Below are positions 23,698 to 32,647 of a stretch of 46,874 nt of DNA, one piece after another. The notes under the pieces were generated by a model. It was given only the letters and a program-made list of their open reading frames with translations, did no database searches and was not told the origin of the DNA. Origin of the DNA: Rugamonas fusca (GTDB lineage: Bacteria > Pseudomonadota > Gammaproteobacteria > Burkholderiales > Burkholderiaceae_D); NCBI RefSeq assembly GCF_014042365.1, contig NZ_JACEZS010000033.1:1-46874 (forward strand), written 5' to 3'. The position numbers and the translations under genes are program-made. Within the stretch, counting starts at the first letter, position 1. Each line of letters starts with the position of its first letter.

Positions 23698-24456
23698 ATG
23701 AAGCGAACCATACGTGCGGCATTGCTGGCCTCGGCACTGTGCAGCGGAGCACACACCGCGCTGGCCGATGAAGCGGTCAGCGAACCGCGCGCCGTCGATG
23801 CGCGTACCGTCAACATCAACCTCGATGGCGTGATCAGCCTGAACGTGAAACAGGGCCCGGCCGCGCTCACCATCTACGGCGACCCGCGCTACCTGCCCAA
23901 GGTGGTGGTGGAACAGCATGGCGACAGCCTGCACATTGGCACCGCGCTGCACGGCTTTCAGGTCGGGAAGACGGACCTGCGCGCGGAACTGACCTTGCCC
24001 AACCTGCACGAACTGGTGTCGGGCGGCGTGGGCTCCACCGAGATCAACGGCTTTAGCGGCGACACCCTGCGCCTGGTGCTCGATGGCGCCGGCGCCATCA
24101 CGGCCAAGTCGCAATACCGGAACGTGAACGTGAAGCTGGCCGGCGTGGGCAGCATCAACCTCGATGCGGGCAGCAGCGACAACATGGACCTGAACCTGCG
24201 CGGCGCCGGCAGCATGCATGTCCACGGCCAGGCCAGAAAGCTGCACGCCAGCCTGAGCGGCGTGGGCAGCCTCGATGCGCGCCAGCTGCAGGCCGACAGC
24301 ATCGACGTGAGCCTGACAGGCCTGGGCAGCGCGCGCCTGTTCGCGAAGGACAGCGCCACCATGAACCTGACCGGGCTCGGTTCAGCCACCGTCTACGGCA
24401 ATCCGGCCAACCGCCAGGCCAACGCGCGCGGCATGGGCAGCTTGCATTGGGAATAA
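23698..24456 (+). CDS. DUF2807 (GIN domain) exported protein
   Basis: 252 residues with a signal peptide (KRTIRAALLASALCSGAHTA). The mature part is a run of short repeats of the GIN/head domain type: LVSGGVGSTEINGFSGDTLR, VLDGAGAITAKSQYRN, KLAGVGSINLDAGSSD, NLRGAGSMHVHGQ, SLSGVGSLDARQL and LTGLGSARLF. This right-handed beta-helix fold is found in envelope proteins of unknown role, sometimes called auto-transporter adhesin-like. GACGGGAG precedes the ATG. A hairpin terminator closes the unit at 24502. Confidence 0.85.
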   Translation: MKRTIRAALLASALCSGAHTALADEAVSEPRAVDARTVNINLDGVISLNVKQGPAALTIYGDPRYLPKVVVEQHGDSLHIGTALHGFQVGKTDLRAELTLPNLHELVSGGVGSTEINGFSGDTLRLVLDGAGAITAKSQYRNVNVKLAGVGSINLDAGSSDNMDLNLRGAGSMHVHGQARKLHASLSGVGSLDARQLQADSIDVSLTGLGSARLFAKDSATMNLTGLGSATVYGNPANRQANARGMGSLHWE

Positions 24457-24501
24457 GGCTGCGCGCAGGCGTCGCACAGATTTTCGGGTGTGTTCTTCCT
24501 C

Positions 24502-24530
24502 AGTCCGGGCCCCTCCCCCGGACTTTTTTT
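24502..24530 (+). terminator. Rho-independent terminator
   Basis: Stem AGTCCGGG / CCCGGACT with a 7-base loop, followed by TTTTTTT; it ends the DUF2807 unit. Confidence 0.85.
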
Positions 24531-24548
24531 CGTCCCCCGCTTTGCACG

Positions 24549-25358
24549 CTACTTCAAGTAGCGCTGCCGCAGCACGGCGGGGCTGAGCAGGTCGCGTCCC
24601 AGTACGATGCGCACTTGCGCGCGCTGCTGACCCTCGCGCGGCGCCGTCACCGCCATCCCCAGCCTGCTGGCCAGCGCCTGGGCCGCAGCCCGCTGGTCGG
24701 ACTGGTATTCGACCCGGCTCACGAGAACCGCGAACGGCCGCACATTGGTCAGCCGCACCACCCGCACGCCATCACCGCGCATGGTGCGCGCCAGCGCCGC
24801 CGCCATGCCGGTCACGCCGTTACCATTGCTGATCTCCAGCCGGACCGGCGGCTCGCCGGCCGCCAGCGAGGCCGGCGCGGGCGACGGTGAGGGCGGCAGT
24901 GATGGTGGCGATGGCGGCGCGGCTTGCGCCGGCACGCGCCGCAATTGCACCATCGCGCCGCCGACAGCGACCACCTCGATGCGCGCCAGCGCCTGCGGCC
25001 GCGGTGCCGTCTGCGCCCATCCATCCGGCGCGCCCCGTTCCAGCTCACGCCGGCGGGCGGCCAGCAGCGCATAGTCGCTCCCCAGGTCGTGTGTCCGCAG
25101 TGATTGCGCCTGCTTGCGCATCAGCGCCGCCCGCGCACCCTGTCCTTGCCGCTCCAGCGCCAGCGCCAGTTGTTCCCAGTGGCCGGGATCGAGGGGATCG
25201 AGCACGCAGGCTTTCTCCAGCGCCGTGATGGCCTGCTCGCCTTCGTCCGCCTGCAGATAGGCAGCTGGCGGTGGCGGTGCCACCACGCCGGCGCTGCCGC
25301 ACGCCAGCAGCGCCGTGCCGGCACAGGCTGCGCTCAAGAAATGGATCGCGGTGCGCAT
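24549..25358 (-). CDS. Lipoprotein with TPR and LytR_C domains (last gene of the Tad operon)
   Basis: 269 residues. Signal peptide with lipobox LLACGS (residues about 17-22), so probably anchored to the outer membrane. Residues 35-80 form a TPR-like repeat (GEQAITALEKACVLDPLDPG HWEQLALALE split across two helices). A Pro/Ser linker (about 145-165) leads to a LytR_C domain (RLEISNGNGVTGMAAALART; then SDQRAAAQALASRLGM and VRIVLGRDL). TPR lipoproteins of this type (TadD-like) assist secretin or pilus assembly in Tad loci. GAGGGAGTG precedes the ATG. It follows TadC by 15 bases. Confidence 0.75.
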   Translation of the reverse strand: MRTAIHFLSAACAGTALLACGSAGVVAPPPPAAYLQADEGEQAITALEKACVLDPLDPGHWEQLALALERQGQGARAALMRKQAQSLRTHDLGSDYALLAARRRELERGAPDGWAQTAPRPQALARIEVVAVGGAMVQLRRVPAQAAPPSPPSLPPSPSPAPASLAAGEPPVRLEISNGNGVTGMAAALARTMRGDGVRVVRLTNVRPFAVLVSRVEYQSDQRAAAQALASRLGMAVTAPREGQQRAQVRIVLGRDLLSPAVLRQRYLK

Positions 25359-25373
25359 GCTTCACTCCCTCGG

Positions 25374-26324
25374 CTAATTGGTGTTGGCCAAGGTCGGCAG
25401 CAGGACGCGCCCGATCTGCATGGCGGCGGGCCCCAGCAATACCAGCATCAGCGTGGGGAAGATGCAGAAGATCAGGGGGAACAGCAGCTTCAGTGCGATC
25501 TTGGCGGCCGACTCCTCGGCCGCCAGGCTGCGCTTGTGACGCAGGTTATCCGAATGCACCCGCAGCGAATCGCCCATGCTGGTGCCGAAACGTTCGGACT
25601 GGATCAACATGGCCACCAGCGTGTCCACATCCTCCACCCCGCTGCGCAAGGCCAGGTTGCGCAGCGCCTTTTCCTTGCTGAAGCCGGCCCGCATCTCCAT
25701 CAGCACCAGTTGCAGCTCCTGGGCCAGCGCCACGCTCTTGATATGGATCTCGCCGGCCACCTTGGCCAGCGCCCGCTCCAGGCTCAGGCCCGCTTCCACG
25801 CACACGGTGAGCAGGTCCAGGCCATCGGGGAAGTTCTCGAAGATGTCGCGCTGGCGGCGCGCGGCGGCCCGCGCCAGCACCACGTTCGGGCTGTAATAGC
25901 CCAGGCTCGCGCCCAGCAGCAGCAACAGCAGGAAGCCATCGTGCAGGACGGTATCGAGCGCGGCCGCGCCCAGCACGGTCATCAGGGCCGGCACCCCCAG
26001 CGCCAGCACCGTCTTGGCGCCGAAATACAGGGTGGGCGCATTGGCGTTGCGCCAGCCCGCGTTCATGAAGCGGGTGCGCAGCGGATGCTTTTCCCAGCCT
26101 TCCTCGGGCAGCGACAGCTTCATGAACGGCTGCGCCACCTTGGCCGCCCGTTCGATCCAGCCGCCATCGTCGCTGTTGTCCTGCGCCTCGGGCACCGGCG
26201 GCGCGATGAAGCTGCCCAGCCGCTGGCGCAACGGCACGGCCGAGAACATCAACATGGCCAGCAGCACCAGCGCCACCACCACCGCGAATACGATCACCAG
26301 AAACAGGATCTGCCGCCCGTCCAT
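25374..26324 (-). CDS. tadC: Tad pilus inner-membrane platform protein TadC
   Basis: 316 residues with a GspF/T2SSF domain in the last two thirds (FPDGLDLLTVCVEAGLSLER, EIHIKSVALAQELQLVLMEM, RAGFSKEKALRNLALRSGVE, DVDTLVAMLIQSERFGTSMG), an N-terminal helix (ILFLVIVFAVVVALVLLAML), helices near 130 and 180, and a C-terminal helix LLFPLIFCIFPTLMLVLLGP. Together with TadB it forms the platform moved by the TadA ATPase. It begins 13 bases after the tadB stop. Confidence 0.9.
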   Translation of the reverse strand: MDGRQILFLVIVFAVVVALVLLAMLMFSAVPLRQRLGSFIAPPVPEAQDNSDDGGWIERAAKVAQPFMKLSLPEEGWEKHPLRTRFMNAGWRNANAPTLYFGAKTVLALGVPALMTVLGAAALDTVLHDGFLLLLLLGASLGYYSPNVVLARAAARRQRDIFENFPDGLDLLTVCVEAGLSLERALAKVAGEIHIKSVALAQELQLVLMEMRAGFSKEKALRNLALRSGVEDVDTLVAMLIQSERFGTSMGDSLRVHSDNLRHKRSLAAEESAAKIALKLLFPLIFCIFPTLMLVLLGPAAMQIGRVLLPTLANTN

Positions 26325-26337
26325 GCCAGCCTCCCGC

Positions 26338-27313
26338 TCACACGCGGATGCGGATCAGGCTGCGCATCCAGCACACGCCCAGCGCGCTGATGCCTGCCGC
26401 GTACCACATCAGCCGCACGCCCGTCGGATCGTGCCACAACGGCCGCACGTACTCCGGGTTCACCACCGTCATCACCAGCAACACGCCGATCGGCAACAGG
26501 CCCAGTATCCAGGCCGACATCCGGCCCTCGGCCGACATCACGCGCACCTGGCCCAGCAGCTTGAGCCGGGCCCGTATCAGGCGGCTGATGCTGCCCAGGA
26601 TCTCGGCCAGGTTGCCGCCCGATTCGCGCTGGATCAGCACCGCGATCACCAGGTAGCGCAAGTCCGTCAGCGGCACGCGCGTGGCCAGGTTGTGCAGCGC
26701 TTCGTTCATCGGCACGCCGTAGTTGATCTCCCGGTGGGCGAAGCGGAATTCGGCCGCGATCGGGTCGGGCATCTCCTCGCCCGCCATTTGCAGCACGTTG
26801 GCGAACGAGTGGCCGGCGCGCAGCGCGCGGCCCAGGAAGTCGGCCGCCTCCGGCAACTGCTGCTCGATTTTTTTCAGCCGCGCCGCGCGCGCGCGCAGCA
26901 GCAGGCCGCCCGGCAGCAGCCCGCCCGCCGCCAGGGCCGCCAACGCGGCCGGCGTCGGCAAGTCCCACAGTTGCGGCAGCAGCAGCCCGGCCAGCAAGGC
27001 CGATGCGGACACGCCCAGGAACTGCGCCACCGTCCACGCCAGGCCCGCCTGCAACAGCAGCCGGTCCAGCGCCGCCAGTTGCGGTATGCGGCGCAACACC
27101 CGCTCCAGCGCTGGCGCGCTGGCGTAGCGGCGCTGCTTGAGGATGCTGAGCTGTTCCGTGCCGCCGGTCGCCCCCCCCCATCAGCCGCAGCCGCCTGGCG
27201 ATGCGGCGCGCGCCACCGCCATGGCTGCCGGACCACCACAGCCAACTGCCTTCGATCGCCAGGATCACGGCGGCGAACAGCAGCACCGCGAAGCCGGTCA
27301 TGAACATGTCCAT
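26338..27313 (-). pseudogene. tadB: Tad pilus platform protein TadB, frameshifted in a C-run
   Basis: The start MDMFMTGFAVLLFAAVILAI at 27313 is normal, ten bases after the TadA stop, but the reading frame ends in nonsense after MGGGDRR. The correct frame resumes at once as ATGGTEQLSILKQRRYASAP and continues through LLPQLWDLPTPAALAALAAG, EAADFLGRALRAGHSFANVL and IAAEFRFAHREINYGVPMNE to the stop at 26338. The break lies in nine C on the plus strand (27171-27179); eight would restore a single protein of about 325 residues. This can be a sequencing error, a true mutation, or phase variation. Internal translation from a later ATG (27099) could give a shortened protein. Confidence 0.85.
27171..27179. 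repeat. Nine-base C run inside tadB
   Basis: Poly-C tract that shifts the frame of tadB by one base relative to the conserved downstream frame. Other 8-9 base C or G runs occur at 6865-6873, 9333-9341 and 18643-18650. Confidence 0.9.
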
Positions 27314-27322
27314 CGCCGCCTC

Positions 27323-28669
27323 CTACTCAAACACCCGGTCCGGATCGAACACGGAATCAGGCACGGGCACGCCAAACATGCGCAGCCGGTCCGCGAAGCG
27401 CGGCCGCACGCCCGTCGCATAGAACTGCCCCAGCACCTTGCCCGCCGCGTCGACCCCGGTCTGCTCGAAGCGGAAGATCTCGTGCATGGCCACCACCTCG
27501 CCCTCCATGCCCGTGATCTCCTGCAGGCTGACCAGCTTGCGCGTACCGTCCGTCAGGCGCGACACCTGCATCACCACCGTCACGGCCGAACAGATCTGCT
27601 GGCGCATGGCGCGCGGCGTCAGGTGCACGCCGGCCATGCCCACCATGTTCTCCAGCCGCGACAGGGCGTCGCGCGGGGTGTTGGAGTGGATCGTGGCCAG
27701 CGAGCCTTCATGGCCCGTGTTCATCGCTTGCAGCATGTCGAGCGCCTCGGCGCCGCGCACCTCGCCCAGGATGATGCGGTCGGGCCGCATGCGCAGCGCG
27801 TTGCGCACCAGCGAACGCTGGTTGACCTCGCCCTTGCCTTCGATATTCGGTGGCCGGGTCTCCAGCCGCACCACGTGGGCCTGGCGCAGTTGCAGCTCGG
27901 CCGCGTCCTCGATGGTGACGACGCGCTCGCTGGCAGGAATGAACCCGGACAGCACGTTGAGCAAGGTGGTCTTGCCGCTGCCCGTGCCGCCCGAGATCAG
28001 GATGTTGACCTTGGCCTGGCCCAGCGCCTGCAGCACCTGCACCATGGGCGGCGTCAGGCTCTTGTACTCGAGCAGGCGCTGCACGGTGAGCGGGTTGGCG
28101 GCGAAGCGGCGGATCGACAGGATGGGGCCATCGACGGCCAGCGGCGGAATGATGGCGTTCACGCGCGAGCCATCCGGCAGCCGCGCGTCCACCATGGGGC
28201 TCGATTCGTCCACCCGCCGCCCCACGCGCGAGACGATCTTCTCGATGATCTTCATCAGGTGCGTGTTGTCGTGGAAGCTCACGTCCGTCAGCTCCAGCCG
28301 GCCGGCCCGCTCCACGTACACCTTGTCGCAGGTGTTGACGAGGATGTCGGACACGCCGGGGTCGGCCAGCAGCGGCTCCAGCGGGCCAAAGCCCAGCATC
28401 TCGTGCTGGATGTCGAGCACCAGGCTGTGGCGCTCGTTCTGGTTAAGCGCGATCCGTTCATCCTCGATGATGCGCTGGACTAGCAGCGCCAGCTCGTGCT
28501 TGAACTGCTCCGGCGTGAGCCGCTTGAGGCGCTCCAGGTCGATGCGGTCCAGGATGGTCTGGTGCATGCGCTTCTTCAGCTCCAGGTAGGCCGATGCGGC
28601 CAGCGCCGGCGGCCCGCCGTGGTTGATCCTGGGCTCGTCGGCCACGGCCAGGCGTTCGCGTAGACTCAT
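27323..28669 (-). CDS. tadA: Tad pilus assembly ATPase TadA (CpaF)
   Basis: 448 residues of the secretion ATPase (T2SSE) family. The N-terminal region holds LARL-like helices and HEMLGFGPLEPLLADPGVSD; the Walker A motif GGTGSGKTTLLN, the Asp box with TIEDAAELQL, Walker B RPDRIILGEVRGAEALDMLQ and the His box GHEGSLATIHSNTPRDALSR are all intact. It powers Flp pilin polymerisation at the inner membrane through TadB and TadC. AAGGAGAG lies before the ATG. It follows TadZ by 35 bases and precedes tadB by nine. Confidence 0.95.
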   Translation of the reverse strand: MSLRERLAVADEPRINHGGPPALAASAYLELKKRMHQTILDRIDLERLKRLTPEQFKHELALLVQRIIEDERIALNQNERHSLVLDIQHEMLGFGPLEPLLADPGVSDILVNTCDKVYVERAGRLELTDVSFHDNTHLMKIIEKIVSRVGRRVDESSPMVDARLPDGSRVNAIIPPLAVDGPILSIRRFAANPLTVQRLLEYKSLTPPMVQVLQALGQAKVNILISGGTGSGKTTLLNVLSGFIPASERVVTIEDAAELQLRQAHVVRLETRPPNIEGKGEVNQRSLVRNALRMRPDRIILGEVRGAEALDMLQAMNTGHEGSLATIHSNTPRDALSRLENMVGMAGVHLTPRAMRQQICSAVTVVMQVSRLTDGTRKLVSLQEITGMEGEVVAMHEIFRFEQTGVDAAGKVLGQFYATGVRPRFADRLRMFGVPVPDSVFDPDRVFE

Positions 28670-28704
28670 GTCGCTCTCCTTGCGGTGATATGCGGTGCGA
28701 TGCG

Positions 28705-29877
28705 CTACTCCGCCTCGCTGCGCCCGAACAGGCGGTCGAACAAGCCCTTGCTCTCGGAAACGCGCCGCGCCGTGACCAGTTCCACCAGGTCAGCCAGGCT
28801 GCGCGCCACGGCGCTGCTGCGCGAGAGCTGCAGCACGGGAATGCCCTGGTTGACGGAATCGGTGGCCGAGATGTAATCGTTGGGCACCGTGTGCACCACC
28901 TCCGCGCCCAGCGCGTGTTCCAGGTCGGCCAGCCGCAGCTTGCCGCCCTTCTCGTAGCGGTTGACGATCAGGCGCGTGCGGTCGGTGGGATAGCCGAGCG
29001 AGCGGAAAATGTCGAGCAGGCGCCGGCCGTCGCGGATGTCGGGCAGCGCCAGCTGCAGCACGGGGTAGATGGCGTCGGCCTGGTCCAGCGCGCGCAGCGA
29101 GATGGCGTCGATCTGGCGCCCCACGTCCAGCACGATGTAGTCGTAGTGCTGGCGCGCCACGCGCAGGATGGTGTCCATGTGCTCGGGCTTCATGTCGACC
29201 GCGTGGTTGGGATCATCGGCCGCCGCCAGCACGCCGAAGTTGGAGGCCACGTGCACCAGGCAGGAATCGAGGAAGGCGCCATCCATGCGCGCGATCTGGG
29301 CGCAGATGTCCGACAGCGTCATGGCCGGCTTCTGGTCCGACACGTACAGGGTGGCGTCGCCGAACTGGCCGTGCAGGTCGATCAGCAGCACCTTGCGTTC
29401 GGCCAGCGCGGCCAGCGCGTAGCCGAAATTGGTGGACAGGAAGGTGGCGCCGCTGCCGCCCTTGCACGAGATGAAGGCCAGCACCTTGCCGTCGCGCATA
29501 TGGCTGACGCCGGCCGCCACCTCGATCCGGTCCATCGCCTCGTGGAACGCCCGGTGCACCAGGGGCAGCTGCAGCACTTCGCGCATGCCGGCCCGCATGG
29601 CGCGGATCAGCAGATCCTGCTGGGCCTCGCGGGTGAGCAGGATGAAGGAGGCCGACGGATAGTGCTTGCTCAGGCGCTCGACCAGCTCCGCCTCGCCGGC
29701 CGCCACTTCGCTGGCGTCGAAGATCACCAGCGCGGGCGGTTCCGGCATCAGTCGTTCCACCGCGTCGCGCAAGCCATTGCGCGACGCCACCAGCTGCACG
29801 GGCGGCATGCGGGCCGACCCCTGGGCGGCGATCTCCGCATGCAGCAGGCTGTCGCGGCTAATCATCAACGCTTTCAT
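28705..29877 (-). CDS. tadZ: Tad pilus localisation protein TadZ (CpaE), ParA/MinD-like
   Basis: 390 residues. The first 130 are a receiver-like domain (LVIFDASEVAAGEAELVERL, SFILLTREAQQDLLIRAMRA, GMREVLQLPL) and the rest a ParA/MinD ATPase with FISCKGGSGATFLSTNFGYA as deviant Walker A, VLLIDLHGQFGDATLYV and YDYIVLDVGRQIDAISL. TadZ places the pilus machine at a cell pole and recruits the other parts. The order between the small lipoprotein and TadA is the usual one. Confidence 0.92.
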   Translation of the reverse strand: MKALMISRDSLLHAEIAAQGSARMPPVQLVASRNGLRDAVERLMPEPPALVIFDASEVAAGEAELVERLSKHYPSASFILLTREAQQDLLIRAMRAGMREVLQLPLVHRAFHEAMDRIEVAAGVSHMRDGKVLAFISCKGGSGATFLSTNFGYALAALAERKVLLIDLHGQFGDATLYVSDQKPAMTLSDICAQIARMDGAFLDSCLVHVASNFGVLAAADDPNHAVDMKPEHMDTILRVARQHYDYIVLDVGRQIDAISLRALDQADAIYPVLQLALPDIRDGRRLLDIFRSLGYPTDRTRLIVNRYEKGGKLRLADLEHALGAEVVHTVPNDYISATDSVNQGIPVLQLSRSSAVARSLADLVELVTARRVSESKGLFDRLFGRSEAE

Positions 29878-29934
29878 TCCGGTTCCTTCAAGTCGTCGTT
29901 GGCATGGCCGCCCGTGGCCGGGCGGGCCGGTACG

Positions 29935-30243
29935 TCATCGGGCGCCGCTCACGCCGATGGTGAAACTGGCCGGTTGCGGCTTGGGTTCGGCGAACGATTT
30001 CTGGTAGCGGGCCTGGGCGGCGCTGGCCGCCCGCCCATCCATGCCAGCCACCGGATCGGCGTTGCCCGCCGCCCCAGGGTGCAGCACCTGCTGCGCCAGC
30101 GTGGCGCGCGCCGCCTGGCCAAAGTGGCGGTCCCAGTCGGGCGTGGTGGCGGCGCAGGCCGACAGCAGCATGGCCAGGCCCGGGATCAGGCGGGCGCGGG
30201 CCCGCGATGAGACAATCAATAGCATGGCCAGCCCTCCCCTCAT
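29935..30243 (-). CDS. Small Tad-locus lipoprotein
   Basis: 102 residues; ATG 30243 overlaps the TGA of the secretin gene (ATGA), typical of coupled genes. A signal peptide ends in the lipobox LLSACA (about residues 26-31), so the mature protein begins with Cys and should be lipid-anchored. The mature part is short (DWDRHFGQAARATLAQQVLH; YQKSFAEPKPQPASFTIG). It holds the position of CpaD/TadD-type secretin-assisting lipoproteins but is shorter than those. Role inferred from context. Confidence 0.7.
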   Translation of the reverse strand: MRGGLAMLLIVSSRARARLIPGLAMLLSACAATTPDWDRHFGQAARATLAQQVLHPGAAGNADPVAGMDGRAASAAQARYQKSFAEPKPQPASFTIGVSGAR

Positions 30244-31796
30244 TTGCGTTCGGATCCGCGCGCGCCACCGTTGCCGGCGGCGGCCGGCGGCTTGCCTTCC
30301 ATGCGGCCGCCGAGGAACAGTTCGGCCCGGCCAGGCGTGGTGATGCCATCGGTCGGCAGCGCGTAATCGGGCGGCAGCGGCTTGACCAGGCGGGCCGTGA
30401 CGACGAACAGCAGTTCCGTGCGGTCGTGCTGGAAGTCCGTGCTGCGGAACAGCGCGCCCAGCACCGGCAGTTCGCCCAGCACCGGCAGGCCGCGGATGTT
30501 GCTGACCTGGTTGTTCTTGATCAGGCCACCGATGGCGAAGCTCTGGCCATCCATCAGCTCCACCGTGGTGGCCGCGCGCCGCGTCGTGATCAGCGGCAGG
30601 ATGGCGCCCCCGGAGAGGCCGGCGGCCGAGATGCCCACGCCTTCGCGCGACAGCTCGGACACTTCCGGCGCCACCCGCAGGTTGATGCGGCCACCGGCCA
30701 GCACGGTGGGCGTGAAACGCAGGCCGACGCCGAACTCCTTCTCCTCCAGCGTGACCTTGTTGTTGTCCTGCGCCACCGGGATGAAGATCTTGCCGCCGGC
30801 CAGGAAGCTGCCCTCCTGGCCACTGATGGCCATCACCGTCGGCTCGGCCAGGATGCGCACCAGGCCATCCTGCTTTTCCGCCTCCACGGTGAACTGGCTG
30901 CCGCTCGACTTGCTCGCGTCGACCATGCCCCTGAGGGTGCCGCTCAGGAAGTTCGACAGCAGCTTGGCGCTCCAGCTGCCGGAGGCGAAGCGCAAGGTGC
31001 TGCCCGCCTCGAGTTTGTCGAGCAAGGTCTTGGACACTTCCGCGATCTTCACTTCCAACATCACCTGCTGGGGCGCGCGCACCCCCAACAGGTTGACGAT
31101 GCGGGGGGCGCCGCTGGCGGCACCGGGCGAGGCGGCCGGCGCCGTGGCCGAGGCGCCGGCCGGCTCCTCGCTCTTGCGGCTGGACAGCGCCTGCGCCGGC
31201 CGGCGCACATAGGCCGCCGCCAGGTCCAGCACGTGGGCCAGGGTGGCGCCATCGTCCACCGTCCCGCTCAGCACCAGCGCGTCGGCCGCCGCGCTGACGC
31301 GGATGTCGCGCTCCTGCGGCAACAGCGCGGCCAGCGTCGCCTGCAGCGCGCCCGGATCGATCGCCACCGTCACGTCGACCACGCTGCAGCTGCCGCTGCG
31401 GCCCTGCACGATCAGGTTGGTGCTGCCCACGTCCACGCCAGCCACGTACAGCGTGTCCGGCGACACCAGCATGGCTTGCACCACGGACGGATTGCCGACG
31501 GCGCGCGCGGCCACGGCCTCGGGCAGGCGCATCAGGGTGGACTTGCCCAGCTGCAGCGTGAGCTGGCCCGGCGTGGCCGCCTCGCCCGTGCAGCGCAGCT
31601 GCCCATCCTGGCGCGCGGCCGGCGCGGCCGCCGCGGGCACGCCACCGGCACGGGCCGACGCCAGCGCGGCGATGGCCGGGCCCAGGTCGGCCCGCGGCAA
31701 GCCCGCCAGCGGCGCGGCGGCGGCGGCGCCGGCCAGCAGCAACGCACCTGCCAGCGCGCCAGCGGCCCGCGCCACTGTCATGCCGGGCGCGCTCAC
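30240..31796 (-). CDS. cpaC: Tad pilus outer-membrane secretin RcpA (CpaC)
   Basis: 518 residues from GTG 31796, whose GTGA overlaps the cpaB stop and which has AGGAG five bases upstream; the GTG at 31802 is less likely. A signal peptide (AAGALAGALLLAGAAAAAPL) leads to the T2SS-associated N-terminal domain (LQLGKSTLMRLPEAVAARAV, TLYVAGVDVGSTNLIVQG), a BON-like region, and the secretin domain: LLGVRAPQQVMLEVKIAEVS, TVMAISGQEGSFLAGGKIFI, LRVAPEVSELS and IGGLIKNNQVSNIRGLPVLG. It forms the outer-membrane channel through which the Flp pilus exits. Confidence 0.92.
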   Translation of the reverse strand: MSAPGMTVARAAGALAGALLLAGAAAAAPLAGLPRADLGPAIAALASARAGGVPAAAAPAARQDGQLRCTGEAATPGQLTLQLGKSTLMRLPEAVAARAVGNPSVVQAMLVSPDTLYVAGVDVGSTNLIVQGRSGSCSVVDVTVAIDPGALQATLAALLPQERDIRVSAAADALVLSGTVDDGATLAHVLDLAAAYVRRPAQALSSRKSEEPAGASATAPAASPGAASGAPRIVNLLGVRAPQQVMLEVKIAEVSKTLLDKLEAGSTLRFASGSWSAKLLSNFLSGTLRGMVDASKSSGSQFTVEAEKQDGLVRILAEPTVMAISGQEGSFLAGGKIFIPVAQDNNKVTLEEKEFGVGLRFTPTVLAGGRINLRVAPEVSELSREGVGISAAGLSGGAILPLITTRRAATTVELMDGQSFAIGGLIKNNQVSNIRGLPVLGELPVLGALFRSTDFQHDRTELLFVVTARLVKPLPPDYALPTDGITTPGRAELFLGGRMEGKPPAAAGNGGARGSERK

Positions 31797-32647
31797 AGGC
31801 ACTCCTGCGTGCTGCGCAAGCCGTCGATGGCGGCGATGCAGTGGCGTTGCGCCTGGCGCGGCGCGGGCGCCAGCGCCGCGCGCATGGCGGGCAAGGCGGG
31901 CGGCGTGGCGGCCGCCACCTCGGGCGCCAGCGGCGCCGGCTGCGCGCGCTGGCCCAGCAGGGAAGCCTTGGTGGCGCCGTCCGTCACGCCCGGCCGCGGG
32001 TCCACCTGGTTGCGCAAGGCCAGCGACAACGTGCCCACGCTGCGCGCCAGGTCCAGCTTCTCGGCCTGCTCCGGCGTCACCTCCAGCGTGACGGCGTTGA
32101 CCACGCGCGGCTTGGTCTCGTCGCGCCCCACTTCCTGCGCCACGGCCAGCACCAGGATCCGTTCCAGCACGATCTTGGAAATGCCCTGCTCGCGCCCGGA
32201 CCCGCCTTCGCTCTGGGTATAGACGATGATGTCGACGAAATTGCCCGGCAGCGCGAAGCCGGCCACCCCCACCACGTCGTTGACGCGCACGGTGATGGCG
32301 CGCTTGCCCTCCGTGATCAGGGCCGACAGCCCGCCCAGGGTGCCGGCCGGGGCCAGCTTGGCTTCCGTCAGCGGCTCGCCGCGCAGCACGCTGCTCTTGA
32401 GCACCCGGCCGCTGAGCTTGGCCGGGTCGCGCAGGGCGCCGCGCGGCAGGCTGTCGGCCGGCCAGTCCACCAGCTTGAGCAACTCCGGCGCCAGGCGCTG
32501 GCCCAGGTTGACGTCGGCGGCGGCCACCACGATCTTGTTGCCGCCCCCGGCGGCCTGGTGCAGCAGCCAGCGCGACGCCATCAGCACGGCCCCCAGGCCC
32601 AGCAGCACGGCCAGCCCCAGCATCACGATGGCGCGCCGGTGCTTCAT
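31793..32647 (-). CDS. cpaB: Tad pilus assembly protein CpaB (RcpC)
   Basis: 284 residues from ATG 32647, which overlaps the ATPase gene stop (ATGA). One N-terminal membrane helix (AIVMLGLAVLLGLGAVLMAS) is followed by a SAF domain (IVVAAADVNLGQRLAPELLK, SSVLRGEPLTEAKLAPAG) and an RcpC-type domain (GKRAITVRVNDVVGVAGFAL, PGNFVDIIVYTQSEGG, VVNAVTLEVTPEQAEKLDLA). It is a periplasmic component that supports the secretin. The C-terminal 60 residues are Ala/Pro-rich and end with a Cys (TQECL). Confidence 0.92.
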   Translation of the reverse strand: MKHRRAIVMLGLAVLLGLGAVLMASRWLLHQAAGGGNKIVVAAADVNLGQRLAPELLKLVDWPADSLPRGALRDPAKLSGRVLKSSVLRGEPLTEAKLAPAGTLGGLSALITEGKRAITVRVNDVVGVAGFALPGNFVDIIVYTQSEGGSGREQGISKIVLERILVLAVAQEVGRDETKPRVVNAVTLEVTPEQAEKLDLARSVGTLSLALRNQVDPRPGVTDGATKASLLGQRAQPAPLAPEVAAATPPALPAMRAALAPAPRQAQRHCIAAIDGLRSTQECL

